5,177 bases of DNA, from NCBI GenBank assembly GCA_937924345.1, contig CALDTD010000332.1:1-5177 (forward strand), written 5' to 3'. The position numbers and the translations under genes were made by a program. The DNA comes from an uncultured Flavobacteriales bacterium. GTDB taxonomy: Bacteria; Bacteroidota; Bacteroidia; Flavobacteriales_D; Parvicellaceae. Positions 1 through 5,177 of this stretch are shown piece after piece; positions within the stretch are counted from its first letter, which is position 1, and each line of letters starts with the position of its first letter. The notes beneath the pieces are model-generated. The model did not search any database, was not told the DNA's origin, and saw only the letters and a list, made by a program, of their open reading frames with translations.

Positions 1-63
1 GCTCCGCACAATATCGGAAACAGTTAAACTCTTCTTCCATATACCTGCGCGCTGTTTAATTTA

Positions 64-381
64 TTACAGCAATACTGTCTTTGTCTCGAGAATAAAGGTG
101 AGTACAGCGCATTTATTTTTGCACCAGTTATTTGTTTTATCATCTGTATAATAATACCCTCTTTCAAGACGATGAAACTTAATGGGCGCATCGTGCTCTG
201 AACGCATGTAACGCAAATCCTTTTCTATAGTAGAATCGCAGACATGCGCTCGGTCGGTTCCAAACAATTCTTCTTCACACGCTTTTCTTAGCTCTTCTTT
301 AGTAGGAAAAGGCTTACTCGAACTTCGAATACATTGATCAATAATTCTATATCGCTGAAATGCGTTTTTAGTAATCGGCAT
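64..381 (-). CDS. Truncated WYL-family transcriptional regulator, N-terminal fragment (probable pseudogene)
   Basis: The 105-residue product matches, from memory of the family, the N-terminal DNA-binding part of Bacteroidetes WYL-domain regulators. It opens MPITKNAFQRYRIIDQCIR, has a DSTIEKDLRYMR segment at about residues 49-60 (typical of the recognition region), and then DAPIKF and GYYY at about 64-78. Full-length relatives are around 300 residues or more and carry a WYL ligand-sensing domain after this point. Here the resemblance stops near residue 81 (about base 139), followed by some 24 unrelated residues and a TAA. No frame downstream restores the WYL domain in the bases available. A stand-alone small DNA-binding protein cannot be excluded, but a deletion or frameshift remnant is more likely. 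The ATG start fits the family's usual first residues. It is divergent from the sigma factor gene; whether the two are functionally linked is unknown. Confidence 0.65.
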   Translation of the reverse strand: MPITKNAFQRYRIIDQCIRSSSKPFPTKEELRKACEEELFGTDRAHVCDSTIEKDLRYMRSEHDAPIKFHRLERGYYYTDDKTNNWCKNKCAVLTFILETKTVLL

Positions 382-452
382 AATTATTCACTAAGTTAAA
401 AACTTCCTTTTTAAAAAAAGTATAATTACACTTACATATTACAAAAACTAAT

Positions 453-481
453 GCAACCTTTATCTTAAATAAAAAGTCTAA
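453..481 (+). promoter_or_regulatory. Candidate ECF-type promoter for the sigma/anti-sigma unit
   Basis: GCAACCTT at 453-460 resembles the AAC-containing -35 element of ECF promoters. After 15 bases, GTCTAA at 476-481 resembles the -10 element (compare GGAACTT and GTCTAA for E. coli RpoE). The predicted transcript would start near 487, a short distance before the ATG at 500. ECF sigma genes are commonly autoregulated, which fits the position. The match is by eye in AT-rich DNA, and the cognate sigma specificity is unknown. Confidence 0.33.
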
Positions 482-499
482 CACAATAGAAAAGCACAA

Positions 500-1033
500 A
501 TGACAAACGAGCAATTAATTAATAACTGTTTAAAAGGCAATGCTCGTGCTCAAGAAATGCTTTATACTAAGTTCGGGCCTAAACTAATGGGGGTTTGCTT
601 TAGATACGCTGTTAACAAGCAAGAAGCAGAAGACTTATTACAAGATGGGTTTGTAAAGATCTTTGAAAAACTTGACAAATATTCGGGAATTGGCTCTTTC
701 GAAGGATGGATGCGAAGAATAGTTGTCAATACGGCTTTGGATAACATAAGGAAGAATAAAAAATTCCAACTAAACACAGATTTAGAAAGCGAAGACTACA
801 AATTGCAGAGTAACGATTTTATAGAAGAACGCTTAGCTGCAGAAGACTTAATAAAAGTTCTTAACAGCATTCCTTTAGGATATAAAACGATTTTTAACCT
901 TTATGCAATTGAAGGGTATTCGCACAAAGAAATTGCTGAACAATTAAATATTTCTACTAGCACTTCAAAATCACAATACTCAAGAGCGAAAGCACTTTTG
1001 AGAACAAAAATTACAAAGCTAAATTTAAAATAG
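500..1033 (+). CDS. RNA polymerase sigma factor, ECF subfamily (sigma-70 family)
   Basis: This 177-residue protein has the length and two-domain layout of an ECF sigma factor. Region 2 spans about residues 21-87, with the core-binding and -10-recognition helices marked by EAEDLLQDGFVKIFEKLDKY at 42-61 and then SFEGWMRRIVVNTALDNIRK. A variable linker covers about 88-112. Region 4 spans about 115-168, with GYSHKEIAEQLNIS (139-152) as the helix-turn-helix that reads the -35 element and SKSQYSRAKALL completing it. There is no region 1 or 3, as expected for the class. It would direct RNA polymerase to a small regulon. The gene downstream starts 17 bases after its stop and encodes a membrane protein with the layout of an anti-sigma factor, so the two are probably co-transcribed. 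The ATG gives the usual short N-terminus before region 2. No strong Shine-Dalgarno sequence is present. The family call is secure; the signal and regulon are not known. Confidence 0.95.
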   Translation: MTNEQLINNCLKGNARAQEMLYTKFGPKLMGVCFRYAVNKQEAEDLLQDGFVKIFEKLDKYSGIGSFEGWMRRIVVNTALDNIRKNKKFQLNTDLESEDYKLQSNDFIEERLAAEDLIKVLNSIPLGYKTIFNLYAIEGYSHKEIAEQLNISTSTSKSQYSRAKALLRTKITKLNLK

Positions 1034-1050
1034 TACGCATTAAACAAAAC

Positions 1051-2157
1051 ATGAGTAAAGAAAAGTTTAACATAGAAGAGGTTTTTAAGTCTGAATTAGA
1101 AGACTTTGAAATGAACATTCCTAAAAATGGATGGAGCAACATCTCCAACCAATTAGGTAATGCTGCAAAAGTTGGAAAAGCCGTTTCATTCTCAACAGCA
1201 AGTATTATTATTGCTACAACATCTATAGCAATTGCTGTTGGGGCCATTACTTATGCTATTAAAAATTCTGCTGAAGAAAAAAAGATTACTCAGACGGAGC
1301 TTAACACAATAAAAAATACAACTACACCTCAAAGTATCACTAATTTTAAAAAGGAGGTAAATTCAACTGTTAAAAATGAAACTAGCACCTTAAAAAAAGT
1401 AAACCTTGAAAAGGCAGAAAACTCGATTATTGACCCTGTAATTGAAAAAGACAAAATAGAACACAAAACAAAACAAGACACTTATATTTTAAAGCAATCA
1501 AACACAACATTAATTGAAGATCAAAAAATATTCGAACCAACAAATCAGCCTTTAATTATTACAAAAAAACCAACAAAACCTTTATCAGAAGCGACTAAAC
1601 AACCAAAAGAAATTGAAGTAATTACTATTGCTCCCACCAAAATAATAGCTTCTATTTCTGCTACGCCAATTGGTGGTCCCGCTCCCTTAACAGTAGAGTT
1701 TTCTCACCCTAATGAAAACATTTCTTCAATTTGGGATTTTAAAGACGGTGCAAAAAGTAGAGCACAACAAACGTCTCATACATTTAATCAACCTGGAGAG
1801 TATTCGGTAGAATTGACCTTGAAAAACGAAAATGGTACTGAACAAAAAGTAACGAAAAACATAAGCGTAGCTGCAACAAGTAAGATAAATTTAATCCCTA
1901 ACATATTTACACCAAACAACGATGGAATAAATGATAGCTTTAAAGTTCGCTATGAGAATATGGAAGTATTTAAACTCTATATTTACGACAAAAGCGGAAC
2001 TTTAATTTTCGAGTCGAATGATGAGCGAGAATCATGGAATGGCAAAACTAAATTCAATACTGAAGCCAAAGCAGATAGTTATATATATATTATAAAAGCT
2101 AAAGGTAATGACGGTAAAAAATATGAAGAAAACGGAATGATCAAGTTAGCTAGATAA
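1051..2157 (+). CDS. Single-pass membrane protein with PKD domain and T9SS type B (CHU_C-like) C-terminal domain; candidate anti-sigma factor
   Basis: The 368-residue protein has, in order: a cytosolic head of about 46 residues (acidic FNIEEVFKSELEDFE, then IPKNGWSNISNQL); one hydrophobic helix at about 47-70 with Lys40 and Lys43 on the N-terminal side, predicting N-in topology; a Lys/Thr/Asn-rich, probably disordered stalk at about 71-195; a PKD-like Ig fold at about 198-274, with APLTVEF, IWDFKDG and HTFNQPGEYSVELT as hallmarks; and a gliding-motility-associated/T9SS type B domain at about 281-366, with IPNIFTPNNDGINDSF, LYIYDKSGTLIFES, SWNGK and YIYIIKAKG. The helix is internal and no cleavable signal peptide is apparent, unlike ordinary T9SS cargo. 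Position 17 bases behind an ECF sigma gene, with a short cytosolic head and large periplasmic part, suggests an anti-sigma factor; this is inferred from context because no ASD or FecR motif is visible. The head could bind the sigma factor while the PKD/CTD part senses the envelope or the secretion machinery. The domain calls are firm and the role is a hypothesis. Confidence 0.85.
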   Translation: MSKEKFNIEEVFKSELEDFEMNIPKNGWSNISNQLGNAAKVGKAVSFSTASIIIATTSIAIAVGAITYAIKNSAEEKKITQTELNTIKNTTTPQSITNFKKEVNSTVKNETSTLKKVNLEKAENSIIDPVIEKDKIEHKTKQDTYILKQSNTTLIEDQKIFEPTNQPLIITKKPTKPLSEATKQPKEIEVITIAPTKIIASISATPIGGPAPLTVEFSHPNENISSIWDFKDGAKSRAQQTSHTFNQPGEYSVELTLKNENGTEQKVTKNISVAATSKINLIPNIFTPNNDGINDSFKVRYENMEVFKLYIYDKSGTLIFESNDERESWNGKTKFNTEAKADSYIYIIKAKGNDGKKYEENGMIKLAR

Positions 2158-3352
2158 CTTTTTGGTTCAACGCTTGTGCAACTGTATAAGCCATAGAAAA
2201 ACAGCCTTGCAGCAAATACCCTCCCGTAGGAGCATCCCAATCTACCATTTCGCCAACTGTGTAAATAGTTGGTGTGTTTTTCAAAGAAAAATCAGTATTT
2301 AGCTCATTAACGGCTACTCCACCAACTGTGGAAATTGCTTCATCTACTGGACGTAATGAATCCACAGCAATCTCTAATGACTTTACCTTTTGAATTAATT
2401 GATTTGAACTCAAGTACTCCTCTTTGGTTGTAAACTGTTTAATTAAAGCCAATTCATGGGTCGCCAAGTTTAATTGTTTTGAGTAATCTTTCGACTTACT
2501 GTTTTTTATTTTTTGATCTAATTCTTCTATTGAGTTTTTTGGCTTAAAATCTAATTTAAAACCTAACTGAAGTTTATCTTCTTCTTGTTTTCTAATTGAC
2601 TTAATAATCGGATAAATAGCATTCCCCTCTAATCCATAAGCAGTAATTAAAGCCTCACCCTTTACAATATAATCATTGACCGAAATCGCAATATTTTTTA
2701 ATGGCTTCCCAGCATGATTTTCTACAAATGCTTTATCCCATTTAATATTTACACCACAATTTGAGGACTGAAAAGAGTTTAATTTTATTTTTTCATTATC
2801 AAATAGCTTTAACCACATCCCATCGGAACCAGTCTTACTCCATGAAGCACCGCCTAAAGCCAAAACACAATAATCGAAATCTATTCTTTTTTTCTCTTTA
2901 TTGTGGAATAATAAGACATTACTATCATTCAACTGTTCTAATTTATGGTTGAGTAAAACAGTAATATTTTTACGCTCTAATTCTTTTTTAAACGCATCCA
3001 AAACTTCAATTGGCTTTATACCTTTAACTGGGAATACACGATTACTAGACCCAACAAAAGTTACTATCCCTAGCTTAGACAAGTATTTTCTTAAATCATT
3101 ATTAGTAAAATTCTTTAGCGAAGGTGCTAGCAAATGACTTGGTGAGTATTGCTTTACTAACGCATCTCCTTGAGCATTATTTGTAAGGTTAAAACCTCCT
3201 TTACCTGCAACTAGAAATTTACGCCCTAGTGTTTTTTCTTTTTCAACTAAATAAACCCTGTACTTTTCTGACAAGAACATAGCAGTTAACATACCTGCAG
3301 AACCTCCACCAACAACTACAATCGTTTTACGAGTCAAGTTATTTTTTCGCAC
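2150..3352 (-). CDS. NAD(P)/FAD-dependent oxidoreductase, BaiN/HI0933-like (PP_4765-type flavoprotein)
   Basis: This 400-residue flavoprotein starts with a Rossmann dinucleotide-binding motif, VVVGGGSAGMLTAMFLSEKY (about 12-31), with the acidic Glu at VEKEK (about 37) that would bind FAD ribose. It continues with GRKFLVAGKGGFNLTN (43-58), a hallmark of the HI0933/YhiN group. VLALGGASW lies at about 163-171. The C-terminal FAD motif is RPVDEAISTVGGV (334-346) followed by TIYTVGEMVDWDAPTGGYLLQ (362-382); the WDAPTGGYLLQ ending is typical of the PP_4765-type branch. The substrate is not known. The start codon is GTG at 3352, lying inside the end of the upstream pseudouridine synthase gene (14-base overlap), so translational coupling is likely. 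An in-frame TTG at 3337 is an alternative start that would avoid the overlap. The TAG stop region overlaps the end of the convergent membrane-protein gene by 8 bases. Family call is strong; physiological role is open. Confidence 0.92.
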   Translation of the reverse strand: MRKNNLTRKTIVVVGGGSAGMLTAMFLSEKYRVYLVEKEKTLGRKFLVAGKGGFNLTNNAQGDALVKQYSPSHLLAPSLKNFTNNDLRKYLSKLGIVTFVGSSNRVFPVKGIKPIEVLDAFKKELERKNITVLLNHKLEQLNDSNVLLFHNKEKKRIDFDYCVLALGGASWSKTGSDGMWLKLFDNEKIKLNSFQSSNCGVNIKWDKAFVENHAGKPLKNIAISVNDYIVKGEALITAYGLEGNAIYPIIKSIRKQEEDKLQLGFKLDFKPKNSIEELDQKIKNSKSKDYSKQLNLATHELALIKQFTTKEEYLSSNQLIQKVKSLEIAVDSLRPVDEAISTVGGVAVNELNTDFSLKNTPTIYTVGEMVDWDAPTGGYLLQGCFSMAYTVAQALNQKVI

Positions 3353-4109
3353 TGTTTTTACTCGTCATTTTTAAAAACCCAATTTCCTGCTTAGTTAACG
3401 CACGAAAATTACCACGTGTAATCATGTCTTTTTTAATTCCAGCAAACGCAATACGGTCTAATTTTTTTACTTCGTAACCTAAATGTTCGAACATACGACG
3501 AACGATTCTATTTTTCCCAGAGTGTAGCGTAACTAACACAACTTTTTTATTATTCCCTTTTTTCCCAAACTCTGCGTTATCAAATTTAGACCAACCATCT
3601 TCCAGCTCTATTCCTTTCAATAACTTTTCTAATTGTTCATCTTTTAACCCTTTATCCAACTCAACATTATAAGTCTTCATAACATTATAACTTGGGTTCG
3701 TTAAACGCTTGGCTAAATGCCCATCATTCGTAAGAATAAGTAAACCTGTTGTATTTCGATCTAATCTACCAACAGGATAAATACGCTCGCTACAGGCCTC
3801 AGCCATAATATCCATAACTGTTCTTCGACCCTGAGGATCATCTGCTGTAGTAATGCAATCTTTAGGTTTATTTAAAAGAAAATATTTAAAGCGTTGACGA
3901 CTAAGTGGTTTTCTACCATACTTAACCATATCGGTAGATTGAACTTTGTATCCCATTTCAGTGATCACTTTACCATTTACAGTAATTTCCCCAGCACTAA
4001 TCAACTTATCTGCCTCTCTACGAGAGCAAACTCCTGCATCTGCTATAAATTTATTCAATCGAACTTCGTATGCGTCCTTACTACCTTTACTTCTATTTCC
4101 TTTCTTCAT
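3339..4109 (-). CDS. rRNA pseudouridine synthase, RsuA/RluB/RluE/RluF family
   Basis: The 256-residue protein converts a specific uridine in ribosomal RNA to pseudouridine. An N-terminal S4 RNA-binding domain covers about residues 16-62 (VRLNKFIADAGVCSRREADK, then GEITVNGKVI). The catalytic domain follows, with LLNKPKDCITTADDPQGR (78-95) and YPVGRLDRNTTGLLILTNDG (111-130), in which Asp117 is the expected catalytic aspartate. The C-terminal part, SGKNRIVRRMFEHLGYEVKKLDRIAFAGI (197-225), is the conserved RNA-contact region of the RsuA/RluB group. Large-subunit RluB-like activity is most likely, but the exact target base cannot be read from the sequence. The N-terminal lysine-rich extension before the S4 domain is short, and the ATG at 4109 is the natural start. 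It leads a two-gene minus-strand unit with the flavoprotein; the two have no obvious shared pathway. Confidence 0.94.
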   Translation of the reverse strand: MKKGNRSKGSKDAYEVRLNKFIADAGVCSRREADKLISAGEITVNGKVITEMGYKVQSTDMVKYGRKPLSRQRFKYFLLNKPKDCITTADDPQGRRTVMDIMAEACSERIYPVGRLDRNTTGLLILTNDGHLAKRLTNPSYNVMKTYNVELDKGLKDEQLEKLLKGIELEDGWSKFDNAEFGKKGNNKKVVLVTLHSGKNRIVRRMFEHLGYEVKKLDRIAFAGIKKDMITRGNFRALTKQEIGFLKMTSKNSAKK

Positions 4110-4120
4110 AATTCTAATTG

Positions 4121-4128
4121 CAAAAATA
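4121..4128 (-). promoter_or_regulatory. Candidate Bacteroidetes -7 promoter element for the pseudouridine synthase unit
   Basis: On the minus strand these bases read TATTTTTG, an exact match to the Bacteroidetes housekeeping -7 consensus TAnnTTTG. It ends 11 bases before the ATG at 4109, so the leader would be very short. No convincing -33 TTTG element lies 19-21 bases upstream, so the call rests on the -7 box and its position only. Confidence 0.4.
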
Positions 4129-4213
4129 CATTATTTCAAGTAATTTTTTTTGATCACTATCTTAGATATTAAAACCAAAAAAGGCATGGTTAAAATTGAG
4201 CTCTATTTTTTTT

Positions 4214-4229
4214 TGGCACACAACTTGTG
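4214..4229 (+). promoter_or_regulatory. Sigma-54 (RpoN)-like -24/-12 promoter before the 47-residue protein
   Basis: The bases read TGGCAC, five bases, then TTGTG, against the sigma-54 consensus TGGCAC-N5-TTGCW. The -24 half is perfect and the GG-to-G spacing is correct. The one departure at the core is T instead of C in the -12 GC. A run of nine T bases precedes the -24 element. The predicted start is near 4239-4240, giving a leader of about 23 bases before the ATG at 4263. Transcription would then need an ATP-dependent enhancer-binding activator, none of which is encoded in this window. Confidence 0.6.
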
Positions 4230-4262
4230 TAGCAAGTTTCAGTAACTTTAAAAATTAGAAAA

Positions 4263-4406
4263 ATGAACGAGTTAAAATCACAATTATCAGCATTAAAATC
4301 ATTAGCAAAACAATTAATGAAAATTGGAAATATTTCTGAATACTTTAATACATTAAAAGAAGTAAACGCATTAGAAATGGAATTAAACTTAGTAAAAACA
4401 CACTAA
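4263..4406 (+). CDS. Small helical protein of 47 residues, function unknown
   Basis: An ATG-to-TAA frame encodes 47 residues starting MNELKSQLSALKSLAKQL and ending LNLVKTH. I do not recognise the family. The composition is strongly coding-like and helical: Leu, Ala, Lys and Glu dominate, and hydrophobic residues recur every three to four positions (Leu4, Leu8, Leu11, Leu14, Leu18, then Tyr27, Leu31, Val34, Leu37, Leu41). A Gly-Asn pair at 22-23 probably forms a turn between two helices, so a small helical hairpin is the likely fold. It has no signal peptide, membrane helix or cysteine. A sigma-54-like promoter sits just upstream, at the expected distance, which supports it as a real and regulated gene. 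It is monocistronic as far as can be seen: the next gene starts about 100 bases later and has its own candidate promoter. Confidence 0.7.
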   Translation: MNELKSQLSALKSLAKQLMKIGNISEYFNTLKEVNALEMELNLVKTH

Positions 4407-4442
4407 AATTAACTTTCCCTTAATATTAAAAAGTGTAATTTA

Positions 4443-4469
4443 GCAACTAATTAGAAAAGTGATCGTCAA
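4443..4469 (+). promoter_or_regulatory. Candidate ECF-type promoter before the secreted protein
   Basis: GCAAC at 4443-4447 and CGTCAA at 4464-4469 form an AAC-N16-CGTC arrangement, the classical ECF layout. It closely resembles the site before the sigma factor gene (GCAAC, 18 bases, GTCTAA there; GCAAC, 17 bases, GTCAA here). The predicted start near 4475 leaves a leader of about 36 bases to the TTG at 4511. A competing reading is a housekeeping -7 box, TAATTTAG at 4436-4443, a one-base departure from TAnnTTTG with no clear -33 partner. Confidence 0.3.
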
Positions 4470-4510
4470 TCGTTCGCTATTCATTTTTTAAAATTAGAAA
4501 TCAAGCTAAG

Positions 4511-5177
4511 TTGAAACACTTGCCAAATAAACTAATCACCGCTATAACAATTCTTGTTTTAGCATTTATAGTTCCTCAAAAAGGAAGTGCTCAATGCTTT
4601 GAAATAGAAAGCATTTTAGTTGATGCATGCGGCTCTCCTGAGTCTGAAAATGAAATGATCCGATTTAAAGTTGGACCAACAGCACTAAATACCGCAGACT
4701 TATCTATTTCTTGGGCTACTTCTTTCAACCCTTGGCTTGGTGTTTGTCAAAACGCTACAACTGCCCAAACAACTCAAGCATTAAACAGCACAATAAGTAC
4801 TTGCGGAAACTTATTAGAACCAACTGGAGGTATATTACCTGCTGGCGCATCAGTGATTATTGCAACAAGTACAAATTTAAACGCTAGTTTTAATTCATTT
4901 GATGGTTTGAATGAAACTATTTATATTATTTATCAATGTAACGGAAACACAGCCGGACACTTTGGAAATCACGGAACAAGTGCAATACGAACTTTAACAA
5001 TGAACTTTGGGACATGTTCTGACGAGGTATCTTATAACAGAAACTTCTTAGTAAATCAAAATGGAACTACCGGAGGAACTTCTGAAGAAAAGGACGGTGG
5101 AACAGTTAACTACACAACCAACGGAACGGCGACATACATAAACAATGGTTGCCAAGCACCAATAAACCCAAGTAGCA
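4511..5177 (+). CDS. Secreted protein, probable T9SS substrate (partial, runs off the window)
   Basis: An open frame of 222 complete codons continues past the window end. The start is probably TTG at 4511: the frame is closed by TGA at 4460-4462, no in-frame ATG occurs before about residue 49, and only this start gives a proper signal peptide (basic LKHLPNK, hydrophobic core ITAITILVLAFIV, cleavage after PQKGSAQ at about residue 28). The mature part starts CFEIESILVDACGSPESENEM, a segment I associate with flavobacterial surface proteins that end in T9SS type B or type A sorting domains, often after Ig-like or PKD repeats. Seven cysteines (29, 40, 79, 98, 143, 169, 214) lie in the exported part and could form disulfides. 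The visible region looks like one compact N-terminal beta-rich domain, possibly lamin-tail-like, ending near NNGCQAP. The C-terminal sorting domain is expected beyond the window and cannot be confirmed here. Confidence 0.85.
   Translation, partial: MKHLPNKLITAITILVLAFIVPQKGSAQCFEIESILVDACGSPESENEMIRFKVGPTALNTADLSISWATSFNPWLGVCQNATTAQTTQALNSTISTCGNLLEPTGGILPAGASVIIATSTNLNASFNSFDGLNETIYIIYQCNGNTAGHFGNHGTSAIRTLTMNFGTCSDEVSYNRNFLVNQNGTTGGTSEEKDGGTVNYTTNGTATYINNGCQAPINPSS

Noticed and set aside
51..70. Inverted repeat GCTGT / ACAGC with a 10-base loop next to the WYL remnant stop
   Set aside because: Only a 5-bp stem with no T-tract; too weak for a terminator or a transposon end.
421..426. TATAAT resembling an E. 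coli -10 box upstream of the sigma factor gene
   Set aside because: Bacteroidetes housekeeping promoters use TAnnTTTG rather than TATAAT, there is no -35 partner at a proper distance, and the region is AT-rich.
562..777. Minus-strand open frame inside the sigma factor gene
   Set aside because: It is the antisense shadow of a well-supported ECF sigma gene and resembles no known protein.
1011..1247. Minus-strand open frame across the sigma/membrane-protein junction
   Set aside because: Antisense shadow; its hydrophobic stretch simply mirrors the transmembrane helix coding region.
2078..2093. TA-dinucleotide run
   Set aside because: It encodes the conserved SYIYIIK strand of the type B domain and is explained by coding.
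2761..3137. Two plus-strand open frames inside the flavoprotein gene
   Set aside because: Antisense shadows of a conserved flavoprotein, with no recognisable domains.
3894..4172. Two plus-strand open frames over the start of the pseudouridine synthase
   Set aside because: Antisense to the conserved S4 domain, and one extends into the promoter region; no family resemblance.
4420..4429. Perfect 10-base palindrome TTAATATTAA
   Set aside because: Pure A/T palindromes of this length are expected by chance in this DNA, and the flanks do not extend the pairing.
4586..4600. Possible lipoprotein cleavage site (GSAQC) in the secreted protein
   Set aside because: A lipobox needs a small residue such as Gly, Ala or Ser just before Cys and an aliphatic residue at -3. 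Here -1 is Gln and -3 is Ser, so ordinary signal peptidase I cleavage after Gln is more likely.

Overview
The window looks like a low-GC chromosomal segment from the phylum Bacteroidota, most likely order Flavobacteriales. Four things point that way: a type IX secretion (T9SS) type B C-terminal domain on one protein, a secreted protein of a kind familiar from flavobacterial genomes, an N-terminal fragment of a Bacteroidetes-style WYL regulator, and start regions without clear Shine-Dalgarno sequences. No rRNA, tRNA, CRISPR array or intact insertion sequence was seen.

Layout from left to right. Bases 64-381 (minus) encode only the helix-turn-helix end of a WYL-type transcriptional regulator and look like a decayed remnant. 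Divergent from it, 500-2157 (plus) is a two-gene unit: an ECF sigma factor, then 17 bases later a membrane protein with a short cytosolic N-terminus, one transmembrane helix, a long Lys/Thr/Asn-rich stalk, a PKD domain and a T9SS type B (CHU_C-like) domain. By position and topology the second protein is a candidate anti-sigma factor. Convergent with this unit, and overlapping it by 8 bases, is a minus-strand housekeeping pair: an RsuA/RluB-type pseudouridine synthase (3339-4109) followed, with a 14-base overlap, by a BaiN/HI0933-like flavoprotein of the PP_4765 type (2150-3352).

Divergent from the pseudouridine synthase is a 47-residue helical protein of unknown function (4263-4406), preceded by a good sigma-54-like promoter. 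The window ends inside a secreted protein with a clear signal peptide and a likely TTG start (4511 to the window end), probably a large T9SS substrate.

The most interesting theme is a possible regulatory circuit. The sigma factor is paired with an inner-membrane protein carrying the same kind of domain that T9SS recognises. ECF-like promoter motifs (GCAAC, 17-18 bases, GTC) occur upstream of both the sigma factor and the secreted protein. This suggests, without proving it, a sigma/anti-sigma system that senses the state of secretion and controls a cell-surface protein.
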